Assembly: GCF_900130035.1 (NCBI RefSeq)
Contig: NZ_FQXQ01000004.1
Location: 364,114-428,113, forward strand
From: Wenyingzhuangia marina
GTDB taxonomy: Bacteria; Bacteroidota; Bacteroidia; Flavobacteriales; Flavobacteriaceae
Length of the DNA stretch: 64,000 bases
Reading direction: 5' to 3'
Shown here: positions 25,851 through 34,599 of the stretch, one piece after another
Numbering within the stretch: position 1 is the stretch's first letter
Layout: every line of letters begins with the position of its first letter
Notes under the pieces: model-generated
Seen by the model: only the letters and a program-made list of their open reading frames with translations
Told to the model about the DNA's origin: nothing
Database searches by the model: none
Made by a program: the position numbers and the translations under genes

Positions 25851-27173
25851 TTATAAGTTGATGGGAACACCAAAATAAAATTCTAAAACTTTTAGTTTAA
25901 AAATATAATCATATTTGGCTTTTATAAGATCTGTTTCTGCATTTACATATCTAGTTTTACTTTGGTTAAAAGTAAAAGAATCTAAAGCTCCTACTTCAAA
26001 TTTTTGCTTGGCATATTCATAAGCAAGTGTTCTAGCCTCTAGAGCTTTTTGACTAGCTTCATAAGTTTTTAAAGCTCCTTTGGTATCGTTAAATGCTTGG
26101 TAAACTTTATCTCTTAAATTAAATTTAGATTGTTCTAAGTCTAGTTTTGCTTGTTCTAATTGCAGCTTTGATTTTTTAACAGCGTTTCTTGTTTGGAACC
26201 TGTTAAAGATAGGAATACTTAAACCTAAACCATATGAAAAACCTCTGTTGTCTCTAAATTGAGTTAAAAGATTAGTCCAGTTAAAGTTATTAGGATTAAT
26301 ATATGTTGTGTTAAATCCAAAAGAACCATTTAAAGTGGGTAAGTATGCTCCCTTTGATATTTTTATATCATTTTCTGCAATTTCAATAGCAAGTTCAGAT
26401 AATTTGATATCATTTCTTACGGTCAAAGATTTTTTAAATATATCTTGTGGACTATTAGAAGTAATGTTATTAGGAATCAATTCATAAGTATCATCAGAAA
26501 TTTCAAATTGATCAAAATCTTCTAAAACCAATAAATTAAATAATGATAATTTAGAAATTAGGATATTGTTTTCCATATCTATAATGGCTTTTTCTTGATC
26601 GGCTAAAGTGGCTTCAATTTCTAATAAATCTCCTTTAGGTTTGCTTCCTGCATTTACTAATTCTTTAGTTCTAGCTACTTCTTTTTTACTTAAATTATAT
26701 TGTTCTTGTAAAGCTTTTAAGGACTCTTTGTTAAAAACAATTTGTAAAAATGCATTACATACATTTAAAGAAATATTGTCCTTCATATCATCTAACTGAT
26801 ATTGTTTAGATAATAAATTTAAGTTAGATCTATGAAGTTGTTTGATATTCCTCATTCCATCATAAAGCGTTACGTTAGAATTTACTCCTATACTTGTACT
26901 TTGATTTGTCGAAATAACATTAACATTATCAATGTTTGGATTTAAACCTGTTCTCCAAGAATGACTAGCGTTAGCACTTAAATTAGGTAAAAAATTCCCT
27001 TTGGCATTTGAAATGTCAATTTTAGAACTTTCAATTTCTAATTCAGATTTTTGAACAGAAATATTATTTTTTAGTGCATAATCTACACATTCTTTTAAAG
27101 TCCACTTTTTATTTTGTGCTATACTAAATACGCTATGACTAATAAGCACAATGAGTAATATTCTTGTTTTCAT
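25851..27173 (-). CDS. TolC-family outer membrane efflux protein
   Basis: A 440-residue outer-membrane factor with a signal peptide (1-19) and the two-fold repeated helical/strand pattern of TolC: 'KKWTLKECVDYALKNNISVQ' near the N-terminus and a second repeat starting at about residue 240 ('LTVRNDIKLSELAIEIAENDIKIS'). It is the exit duct of the pump encoded just upstream (adaptor, two permeases, ATPase) on the same strand, with eight bases to the adaptor gene. It is the last gene of the series and stops one base from the terminator region. Confidence 0.93.
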   Translation of the reverse strand: MKTRILLIVLISHSVFSIAQNKKWTLKECVDYALKNNISVQKSELEIESSKIDISNAKGNFLPNLSANASHSWRTGLNPNIDNVNVISTNQSTSIGVNSNVTLYDGMRNIKQLHRSNLNLLSKQYQLDDMKDNISLNVCNAFLQIVFNKESLKALQEQYNLSKKEVARTKELVNAGSKPKGDLLEIEATLADQEKAIIDMENNILISKLSLFNLLVLEDFDQFEISDDTYELIPNNITSNSPQDIFKKSLTVRNDIKLSELAIEIAENDIKISKGAYLPTLNGSFGFNTTYINPNNFNWTNLLTQFRDNRGFSYGLGLSIPIFNRFQTRNAVKKSKLQLEQAKLDLEQSKFNLRDKVYQAFNDTKGALKTYEASQKALEARTLAYEYAKQKFEVGALDSFTFNQSKTRYVNAETDLIKAKYDYIFKLKVLEFYFGVPINL

Positions 27174-27181
27174 AATGCTAT

Positions 27182-28300
27182 TTAATTTTTAGAATAATTA
27201 GAAGGATCTCCAGATACTTGATTCCAAACTTTAATTTTATCTTCTTTAGAAATTCCTTTGGTAACCTCTACATTAATTCCATCAGATAGTCCTAAAGAAA
27301 TATCTTTTCGAACAAATTGTTGAGGTGTTTGTTCTATTTCAACATAAGGTTTTTCTGTTTCTTTATCGTATTGAACTAGGGATTCTTTAACGGCTAATAT
27401 GTTTTCACTTTTGTCTAAAATTAAGGCAGCATTTGCACTGTAGCCAGCTCTAATATTGATACTATCGTTTAGTTTTAAAGATGCTTTAATTTTAAACATT
27501 ACAGCTCCTTGTTCGTCTACACCTTTTGGAGCAATAAAGGTTAAATCAGCATTAAATTTTTTTGTATTGATAGCTCCAATAGTTATTTCTAAAGGAGTGT
27601 TTTCTTTTAGTTTACCAACTTCAGCTTCATCAACTTTTCCTTCAAAAATCATATGGTTAAGGTTGGCAATAAAAGCAATGGTGGTACCAGCGTTTAAGTT
27701 ATTACTTTCAATAACTTGATCTCCTTGTTTTACAGGTATTTCTAAAATGGTTCCAGAAATAGTGGCTTTAATGTTTGTATTGGCAGATGAAGATCCTGTT
27801 GCAGAACCTAGTTTGATGATCTTATAATCTCTTTCTGCATTGGCTAAATCCTGAACAGCTTGTTTGTATTGTAAATCAGCGGTGTTAAATTCTTGATTAG
27901 CAATTACACCTTTCTCAAACAATTTTTTACTTCTTTCGTATTCTTTTGTTGTATTGTCTAGCTTAAGTTTAGCAGTTGTAACTCTACCTTTTGCGCTATT
28001 TAAAGATTGCTCATTTGGGACTACTTTAATTTTAGCAATTAAATCTCCTTCTTTTACCTGAGCTCCTTCTTCCACAAAAATTTTCTCTATAATACCAGAT
28101 ATTTGAGGTTTAATTTCTACTTCATCCTCAGGAATTACAGTTCCTGTAGCTACTGTTTTTTTAACAATGGTAGTCGTAAATGGCGTTTCTGTTTTATATT
28201 CTATGGCAGATTTACTGTTCTTGTCTATAAAATATTTTAGAACAAAAGCCAAAGCTCCAAATAAAACTATGATGATGATAATTTTGATAGCTTTTTTCAT
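27182..28300 (-). CDS. Periplasmic adaptor subunit (MacA/HlyD-like)
   Basis: A 372-residue membrane-fusion protein. One N-terminal helix (residues 5-24) anchors it, then comes a lipoyl/barrel region ('VEIKPQISGIIEKIFVEEGAQVKEGDLIAKI', residues 61-91), a coiled hairpin rich in Lys/Glu, the returning lipoyl half ('ATISGTILEIPVKQGDQVI') and a beta barrel. It joins the MacB-type permeases to the TolC protein across the periplasm. Spacing to its neighbours is 27 and 8 bases. Confidence 0.92.
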   Translation of the reverse strand: MKKAIKIIIIIVLFGALAFVLKYFIDKNSKSAIEYKTETPFTTTIVKKTVATGTVIPEDEVEIKPQISGIIEKIFVEEGAQVKEGDLIAKIKVVPNEQSLNSAKGRVTTAKLKLDNTTKEYERSKKLFEKGVIANQEFNTADLQYKQAVQDLANAERDYKIIKLGSATGSSSANTNIKATISGTILEIPVKQGDQVIESNNLNAGTTIAFIANLNHMIFEGKVDEAEVGKLKENTPLEITIGAINTKKFNADLTFIAPKGVDEQGAVMFKIKASLKLNDSINIRAGYSANAALILDKSENILAVKESLVQYDKETEKPYVEIEQTPQQFVRKDISLGLSDGINVEVTKGISKEDKIKVWNQVSGDPSNYSKN

Positions 28301-28327
28301 GATTTGATATATGTTTTTTCTTTTTTA

Positions 28328-29560
28328 TTAACTATTTAATGCTTCTATTGGATTTACTTGTGTGGCTTTGGTTGCTGGAATTAATCCTATTAAGGTTCCT
28401 AACAAGGCTAGAATTCCAATGGCTACTAAAATTATTGGAATAGATACAGAAGAGTTTACCAAAACAGCATCGGCACCTTGTCCCCATATTTTATCAATAA
28501 AAATTAATACCAATCCTCCTCCAATAATTCCTAAAAAACCAGCAACTAAGGCTAATGTTACAGCCTCTAATATAATTTGTCTTTTTATCATAAGGGGAGT
28601 CGCTCCAATAGCTCTTCTAATTCCTATTTCTTTGGTACGTTCTTTAACGGTTATAAGTAAAATATTACCAATAGCAAAAACTCCTGCAATAAGCGTAGCA
28701 ATCCCCACAAACCAAGTTAAAAATTGCATTCCTGTTAAAAAACCATTCACTCTTTCAAATTCTTTTCCTAGATTAAATCCTCCGATAGCGCGTTGATCAT
28801 CGGGGTGAATGTCATGAAGGTTTTTAATTAAAAGTTTAGTATCTAGCTCTACTTGTTTAATATCACTGTCTGCTTTTCCAGTAACCATCATCATTCCAAT
28901 TTTTTGTCCTGAGTTGTATATTTGTTGAAATGTAGTAAATGGAATATGGATATCTGAACTCATTCCTACATTTCCATTTTTAAAAACACCGACCACAATA
29001 AAATTAATTTTGTTGAGTTCTATATTTTCTCCAATCGGGTTTTCTTTTTCTTTAAAAAACTGCTTATAAATATCTTCGGAAAGTACAATTACCTTTCGTT
29101 TTTTATCTATATCAGATTGATTGATGAACCTACCAATGATTAAATTTTTCTTTTGAACTTTGTCTAGTACAGGAAAATCTCCGTTAATGGTATAATCACC
29201 TGTTTGAAAATTTCTAATTAAAGTTCCGTTTCTACTATTTCTAGGGACTACAAACTCAATTCCATCAACTTCTTTTTTAATGTTTTCTACGTCATTTAGA
29301 TTTAATAGAATACGTTTTCCTTCTTGAAATCCGTGGAATGCTTTTTCAGTAGATCCACCCCAAATAAATACGCTATTGGTAGCAAAGTCACCAAAAAGTC
29401 TTTTAAAAGAATTTTCCATTCCCCTTGCACAACCCAATAGAGCAACAAGTAAAAAAATTCCCCAAGTAACTCCAATAACGGTAATAAATGTTCGCATTTT
29501 ATTTTTACGAACACTTTCGTAAATTTCTTGCCAAGTATCTTTTTCAAATAAAAATTTCAT
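28328..29560 (-). CDS. MacB-type ABC transporter permease (first of two)
   Basis: A 410-residue permease with the MacB layout: one N-terminal helix (residues 20-45), a large periplasmic MacB_PCD domain, then three helices with the FtsX signature 'TKEIGIRRAIGAT' near residue 310. It has no ATPase domain, unlike E. coli MacB. Its ATPase is the gene at 30795, and a second permease of the same design lies directly upstream with a two-base gap. The pair probably forms a heterodimer. Possible substrates are macrolides, peptides, lipids or siderophores. Confidence 0.9.
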   Translation of the reverse strand: MKFLFEKDTWQEIYESVRKNKMRTFITVIGVTWGIFLLVALLGCARGMENSFKRLFGDFATNSVFIWGGSTEKAFHGFQEGKRILLNLNDVENIKKEVDGIEFVVPRNSRNGTLIRNFQTGDYTINGDFPVLDKVQKKNLIIGRFINQSDIDKKRKVIVLSEDIYKQFFKEKENPIGENIELNKINFIVVGVFKNGNVGMSSDIHIPFTTFQQIYNSGQKIGMMMVTGKADSDIKQVELDTKLLIKNLHDIHPDDQRAIGGFNLGKEFERVNGFLTGMQFLTWFVGIATLIAGVFAIGNILLITVKERTKEIGIRRAIGATPLMIKRQIILEAVTLALVAGFLGIIGGGLVLIFIDKIWGQGADAVLVNSSVSIPIILVAIGILALLGTLIGLIPATKATQVNPIEALNS

Positions 29561-29562
29561 AG

Positions 29563-30792
29563 CTATTCGTCTCTTAGTGCAACAATGGGTTTTATTTTAG
29601 AAGCTCTTTTGGCAGGTACATATCCAGCAATACAACCTGAAATGACTAAAGTAATCATAGCACCTATAATAATAGAAGTGTCTACTGTTGGATTGGTAAT
29701 AAAATATTGTTCCAAGCTGTTACCTATTAAATTAACAGATCCAATCCCAATTAAAATTCCCACATAACCAGCTATAGATGTGATGGTAATAGATTCTAGT
29801 AAAATAAGCGCTACAATAGATTTTGGAGATGCACCTAATACCTTTCTTACTCCTAATTCTTTGTTTCGTTCACTTACTACATAAATCATAATATTACTAA
29901 TACCAACAATTCCAGCGATCAAGGTTCCAAATCCTATGAAAAAGATAAGCAGTGTTAAGACCATCATAATCATATTTGTTTCTTTCACCGCTTCGGCATT
30001 ATTTCTTACTCTAATAGCCCCTTGGTCTTTAGGGGAAACAACTAATATTTCTTTTAGTTGATCTTCAATAGATTTAGAAAAAGCTTCTACTTGTGGGTAA
30101 CTCATGTTTTTGTTGTAGGTCAAATTTATTTGATCTACATAATCGTTATTTGCATACAAAACCTGAGCAGTACTTAGTGGAATGTATATAATTCTTTCAG
30201 CATTGTCATCTCCTTCTTTATTAAAAATTCCAACTATTTTAAAGCTAATTCCTTGTAGATTGATGTATTTTCCAACAGCATTTTTAGTTTTAAATAAATC
30301 TTCTTTAACCAATCTACCGATAACTGCTATTTTTTCTTTCTGATTTATGTCTGGAATATTGATAAACCTTCCTTTTGAAAGCTTAAAAGTTTCAATAAAT
30401 TGACTTGCTGGTTGTGCTGCGGTAATAGAATAGCTATTTTTTTTATCCTGATAGGTGACATTAAAATTTTTAAAAACCTGAGCAGAAATGTGATCAATTT
30501 TATTTTTGTTGTGTCTTTTTAGGTAGTTCATTTCTTTGTTAGACAACCTAATTCTTTTTCCAGATTTGTTTCCTTTGTAAGGAATAGAAGTTCTACCAGA
30601 ATAGATATATATAGCGTTAGGAGTATTGTTTACAAAAGAACTAGAAAAAGTGTTTTGTAGTCCGTTTGAAATTCCAAAAAGTAAAGTAAAAATTAAAATA
30701 GCAAATGCAATGGTAAAGCCAGAGAGAATACTTCTTAATTTATTTTTACTAATGCTTTGGAATATTTCTCCCCATAAATCTCTATCAAACAT
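29563..30792 (-). CDS. MacB-type ABC transporter permease (second of two)
   Basis: A 409-residue permease with the same domain order as the neighbouring permease: N-terminal helix, MacB_PCD domain, then FtsX helices with 'NKELGVRKVLGAS' near residue 310. The two proteins are clearly paralogous (both begin with 'W..I..S..KNK.R') but differ widely in the periplasmic domain. The start lies two bases after the ATPase gene, which indicates one operon. Only one ATPase is present, so both permeases probably share it. Confidence 0.9.
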   Translation of the reverse strand: MFDRDLWGEIFQSISKNKLRSILSGFTIAFAILIFTLLFGISNGLQNTFSSSFVNNTPNAIYIYSGRTSIPYKGNKSGKRIRLSNKEMNYLKRHNKNKIDHISAQVFKNFNVTYQDKKNSYSITAAQPASQFIETFKLSKGRFINIPDINQKEKIAVIGRLVKEDLFKTKNAVGKYINLQGISFKIVGIFNKEGDDNAERIIYIPLSTAQVLYANNDYVDQINLTYNKNMSYPQVEAFSKSIEDQLKEILVVSPKDQGAIRVRNNAEAVKETNMIMMVLTLLIFFIGFGTLIAGIVGISNIMIYVVSERNKELGVRKVLGASPKSIVALILLESITITSIAGYVGILIGIGSVNLIGNSLEQYFITNPTVDTSIIIGAMITLVISGCIAGYVPAKRASKIKPIVALRDE

Positions 30793-30794
30793 AA

Positions 30795-31490
30795 TTAAAT
30801 ATTTATGTGGTGGGCTATTTTTTCATCACTCATAATAACACCATCTTTTAATCTAACAATTCTATTGGTTTGTTCAGCAACATCTTCTTCGTGGGTAATA
30901 ATCACTACAGTCATTCCCTCTTTGTTAATGTTTTTTAACAACTCCATAGTAGTTTGAGTGGTTACAGAATCTAAAGCTCCTGTAGGTTCATCAGCCAAGA
31001 TGATTTTTGGTTGAGTAACTAAAGCTCTAGCAATAGCTACACGTTGTTTTTGTCCACCAGATAATTCGTTTGGTAAGTGAGTTGCCCAAGGTTTTAAACC
31101 TACTTTGTCTAAATATTCTAAAGCTATTTTTTCACGTTCCTTTTTGTTGTATCCACCTTTGTAATAAAGAGGTAAAGCTACATTTTCAATAGCTGTTTTA
31201 TAGGATATCAAATTAAAAGACTGAAAGATGAAACCTATAAAATGATTTCTTAGTAAAGCTGCTTTTTTTTCGTTAAGGTTTTTGATGACTTCATTATTCA
31301 ACTTATAAGTTCCTTCATCATGAGAGTCTAATAAACCAATAATATTTAAAAATGTTGATTTACCTGAACCAGATGAACCCATTATGGAGATAAATTCTCC
31401 TTCTTTTACATGAAGATTAATTCCTTTAAGTACGTGTAAAGAATCGTGTCCTACTTTATAAGATTTGTGTAGGTTTTCAATCTGAATCAT
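30795..31490 (-). CDS. ABC transporter ATP-binding protein (MacB/LolD type)
   Basis: A 231-residue ATPase with Walker A GSSGSGKST (residues 35-43), Q-loop 'GFIFQSFNLISYKTAIENVALPL', signature LSGGQKQR (about 141-148) and Walker B 'IILADEPTGALD', all canonical. It is the energy subunit of the split MacAB-TolC-like pump. It precedes the two permeases, adaptor and TolC gene on the same strand and follows the lytic transglycosylase by 31 bases. Confidence 0.94.
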   Translation of the reverse strand: MIQIENLHKSYKVGHDSLHVLKGINLHVKEGEFISIMGSSGSGKSTFLNIIGLLDSHDEGTYKLNNEVIKNLNEKKAALLRNHFIGFIFQSFNLISYKTAIENVALPLYYKGGYNKKEREKIALEYLDKVGLKPWATHLPNELSGGQKQRVAIARALVTQPKIILADEPTGALDSVTTQTTMELLKNINKEGMTVVIITHEEDVAEQTNRIVRLKDGVIMSDEKIAHHINI

Positions 31491-31521
31491 AACTTTTTCT
31501 TTTTCGATTTAAATATATAGA

Positions 31522-32418
31522 TTATTTTACAGTTTCAGGAATTTTAATTTTGTATAATTTTCTAGATCTGTTATTTAACTCATTTTCTCTTAACCAAGGA
31601 TTTAGAATTTTTAATTCTTTGTAATTGGTGTTAAAATTTTTAGCAAAACTAGCTATGTTAGTTATGGCAGTATCTACTTTTACGGTTTTGTACGTTGGTA
31701 ATTTATACAAGTCATTTTTTTCGTAAACAAAACCATAATCATAAGGTTTGCTTAAAATTTCTTTTACGGCAATTATTCTTGGGATGTATCTAGATGTTTC
31801 ATCGGGTAACAAAACATCATAATAAGAAGTAACCATTTGTTCTTCCATTCTTCTTCCAAGTCCATTAATTCCAATATTGTATGATGCAGCAGCGGCAGTC
31901 CATGTTCCAAATTCTTCTTTGGCTTTAAGAATGTATTGACAAGCAGCGTTGGTTGCTTTTTCTAAATCATAACGTTCATCAACATTACTATTCACCTCTA
32001 AACCATATTCTCTAGCGGTAGCTGGCATTAATTGCCAAAAACCTTTGGCACCTGCAGGAGAAGTAACGTTTTGTAACCCACTTTCAATGACTGCTAAATA
32101 TTTAAAATCATCAGGAATGTTATTTTTTTTAAGAATAGGCTCAATGATAGGAAAGAATTTATGAGCTCTTTTAATCAATAGCAATCCGTTAGATTGCCAA
32201 TATGTGTTTACTAAAAACTCTTTATCTACTCTCTCTTTCACATCAATATTATGAATAGGAATTCCTTCTCCAGCAAATTGAATTCCGTTTGGTATTTTTA
32301 ATGCTTTGATAATATAATTCTCTCCAGTTTTTTTAGTAGATGGAGTTGCGTTGGTAAAAAAAGGTATAGATATTAAGATTGCTCCAGTGGAGACAATCCA
32401 TATAAGATGTTTTTTCAT
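31522..32418 (-). CDS. Lytic transglycosylase (MltD-like, SLT domain)
   Basis: A 298-residue exported murein hydrolase. It has an N-terminal signal or anchor (residues 5-23), a transglycosylase SLT domain with the catalytic glutamate in 'YLAVIESGLQN' (near residue 112), then 'SPAGAKGFWQLMPATAREYGL' split over 120-140 and 'AAASYNIGINGLGRR'. The C-terminal part ('NFNTNYKELKILNPWL') resembles a degenerate LysM peptidoglycan-binding unit. It cleaves glycan strands to form 1,6-anhydro ends. It lies between an alpha/beta hydrolase gene and the efflux pump genes, with 31-base gaps. Confidence 0.9.
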   Translation of the reverse strand: MKKHLIWIVSTGAILISIPFFTNATPSTKKTGENYIIKALKIPNGIQFAGEGIPIHNIDVKERVDKEFLVNTYWQSNGLLLIKRAHKFFPIIEPILKKNNIPDDFKYLAVIESGLQNVTSPAGAKGFWQLMPATAREYGLEVNSNVDERYDLEKATNAACQYILKAKEEFGTWTAAAASYNIGINGLGRRMEEQMVTSYYDVLLPDETSRYIPRIIAVKEILSKPYDYGFVYEKNDLYKLPTYKTVKVDTAITNIASFAKNFNTNYKELKILNPWLRENELNNRSRKLYKIKIPETVK

Positions 32419-32449
32419 AAGAATAGATTTAATAAATAAGTTACAAAAA

Positions 32450-33115
32450 TTAAGCCAAACAACGAAGGATATGTTGTTGAATAGTACTGCTTTTGGTAAG
32501 AATCATTACATGGGTTCCATTCTTAATGATTTCACAATTTTTGATATAGTGAATAGGAATAATTTTATCAGCATCTCCGTGAAGATGGAACAGGTCTACG
32601 TGATTATTACATCCTTTCCAGTATAAAAAGGAACGAACTGCCCATTGGGTGTAAAGTTTGTTTCTAAGAGGTAAAAATTTTCTATAAACGCTTAAAGTAT
32701 TCCTAACCTTTTTACTTCCGTTTTTGTGTAAAAGGTTTTCAGACCAATTTATAAAACTAATGGGAAGTAGTTTATGAATTTTTGTTGCTTTTACAGTTTT
32801 AAAAAAAGGACTGTATTCTTCAGGGCTTTTTACGCTTGAAATAAGAATGATTTTTTTAGCTGGAATGATTTGTGCAATTTCTTGAGCCAAAACTCCACCA
32901 AAAGAAACACCTACTAAGACAGGATTTTTTTCAGTAATCTGTTTTGCAAAACGTTTGGTATAATCTGTTAAAGATTCTTTTTTAGAATGGGGCATAATCC
33001 ATTCTAAAAAATGCATTTTATATTTTTCTTTTGGTAATTGTATGCGTTCAAAAATGGCTGAACAAGCAGACATTCCTGGTAAAAAATAAACGTGTGTAAT
33101 GTTTTCTGTTTTCAA
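32450..33115 (-). CDS. Alpha/beta hydrolase, unknown substrate
   Basis: A cytoplasmic alpha/beta hydrolase of about 222 residues. It has the oxyanion loop 'FLPGMSA', the nucleophile elbow GVSFGG (Ser), the acid in 'HGDADKIIP' and the histidine in 'NGTHVMI'. I chose the TTG at 33115, which gives the family-typical start 'MKTENITHVYF' and begins nine bases after the mtaB stop. The longer reading frame would overlap mtaB by 52 bases from another TTG. A run of six Cs precedes the start on the coding strand. Confidence 0.75.
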   Translation of the reverse strand: MKTENITHVYFLPGMSACSAIFERIQLPKEKYKMHFLEWIMPHSKKESLTDYTKRFAKQITEKNPVLVGVSFGGVLAQEIAQIIPAKKIILISSVKSPEEYSPFFKTVKATKIHKLLPISFINWSENLLHKNGSKKVRNTLSVYRKFLPLRNKLYTQWAVRSFLYWKGCNNHVDLFHLHGDADKIIPIHYIKNCEIIKNGTHVMILTKSSTIQQHILRCLA

Positions 33116-33123
33116 TGGGGGGA

Positions 33124-34482
33124 TTAAATCAATTCCCTCAAATTTACAATTTTTTCTGTAGGTTGATGAATCCAATCAAAACGAACAGAACCGTCTTCAT
33201 CAATTTCTGTCAATTTAATTTCATGTAATTCATTTACCAAACTAGGGTTCCAAGGTGTTTTTACTTTAACGTAGTTTTCTGTAAATCCGTGAATATAACC
33301 TTCTTTGTTTTCACTTTCAAACAAAACAGTGTGTATACTTCCTAGTTGACTTTCATAAAAAGCTCTACGTTTTTTAACAGATAAACCACGTAACATTTTA
33401 CTACGTTTTGCTCTTACATTTTTAGGAACCACTCCGTCCATATCTGCTGCTTCTGTATTGTCTCTTTCAGAATAGGTAAATACGTGTAAATAAGAAATGT
33501 CTAAGTCACTCAAAAACTTATAAGTCTCTAAGAAAATCTCATCCGTTTCTCCAGGAAATCCAACAATGACATCCACACCAATACAAGCATTAGGCATGGT
33601 TTCTTTAATTCTAGCCACACGGTTTATATACAAATCACTCATATAACGACGTTTCATTTTTTTCAAAATGGTATCGCTTCCGCTCTGTAATGGAATATGA
33701 AAATGAGGAACAAAACTGTTTGAGGTGCTTACAAATTCAATAGTTTCATCTTTTAACAAGTTAGGTTCAATAGAAGAAATTCGCAATCTGTGAATTCCAT
33801 CTACTTTATCTAAGGCTTGTACCAGTTCGTAAAAAGTATGTTCGTGTTTTTTGTTACCAAATTCACCTTTTCCGTAATCTCCAATATTTACTCCCGTTAA
33901 TACAATTTCTTTAATTCCGCGTTCAGAAATTTCTTTGGCATTTTTTAACACATTTTCCAATGTATCACTTCTAGAAATTCCACGAGCTAGAGGAATGGTG
34001 CAATAAGTACATTTGTAATCACAACCATCTTGTACTTTTAAGAAAGCACGAGTTCTATCACCAATAGAATAAGATCCTACATAAAAATCAGCTTCTTCAA
34101 TTTCACAAGAATGTACTTCTCCTAAATCGTTTTTAGACAAATCATTAATGTAATCAGTTACTTTAAATTTTTCGGTGGCTCCCAAAACCAAATCCACCCC
34201 ATCAACAGCGGCTAATTCTTCTGGTTTTAATTGAGCATAACATCCCACGGCAATTAAAAAAGCATTGTCGTTTTTCTTTAAAGCATTTTTTACGATGGTC
34301 TTAAAACGTTTGTCCGCATTGTCGGTTACAGAACATGTATTGATGACATAAATATCAGCCTGTTCTTCAAAATCTACACGAGTAAAACCCTCGTCTTGAA
34401 AGCTACGAGCAATGGTAGAAGTTTCTGAAAAATTAAGTTTACAACCCAATGTGTAAAAAGCTACTTTTTTTTGCGGACTCAT
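33124..34482 (-). CDS. mtaB: tRNA (t6A37) methylthiotransferase MtaB
   Basis: MtaB is a radical-SAM methylthiotransferase that turns t6A37 into ms2t6A in tRNAs reading ANN codons. The product has the UPF0004 domain ('FYTLGCKLNFSET'), the radical-SAM cluster 'CDYKCTYCTIPLARG' with CxxxCxxC, and a C-terminal TRAM-like domain. The ATG at 34482 gives 452 residues. An upstream GTG at 34503 is inside the promoter box CAAAGGTA (34503-34510). It heads the long minus-strand gene series that includes the hydrolase, transglycosylase and pump. Confidence 0.93.
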   Translation of the reverse strand: MSPQKKVAFYTLGCKLNFSETSTIARSFQDEGFTRVDFEEQADIYVINTCSVTDNADKRFKTIVKNALKKNDNAFLIAVGCYAQLKPEELAAVDGVDLVLGATEKFKVTDYINDLSKNDLGEVHSCEIEEADFYVGSYSIGDRTRAFLKVQDGCDYKCTYCTIPLARGISRSDTLENVLKNAKEISERGIKEIVLTGVNIGDYGKGEFGNKKHEHTFYELVQALDKVDGIHRLRISSIEPNLLKDETIEFVSTSNSFVPHFHIPLQSGSDTILKKMKRRYMSDLYINRVARIKETMPNACIGVDVIVGFPGETDEIFLETYKFLSDLDISYLHVFTYSERDNTEAADMDGVVPKNVRAKRSKMLRGLSVKKRRAFYESQLGSIHTVLFESENKEGYIHGFTENYVKVKTPWNPSLVNELHEIKLTEIDEDGSVRFDWIHQPTEKIVNLRELI

Positions 34483-34502
34483 TCTTGTAAATTTACGGGG
34501 CA

Positions 34503-34510
34503 CAAAGGTA
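34503..34510 (-). promoter_or_regulatory. -7 box of mtaB
   Basis: TACCTTTG on the coding strand matches TAnnTTTG, 21 bases before the chosen start. It decides against the GTG at 34503. Confidence 0.5.
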
Positions 34511-34599
34511 CGTTTTTTCTACGATATTGAGGTATTTGTTATGAGTTGATTTTTGTGTTTTTGTATAGGTAATAAATTCATTTGTAGTAAATTAACCCG

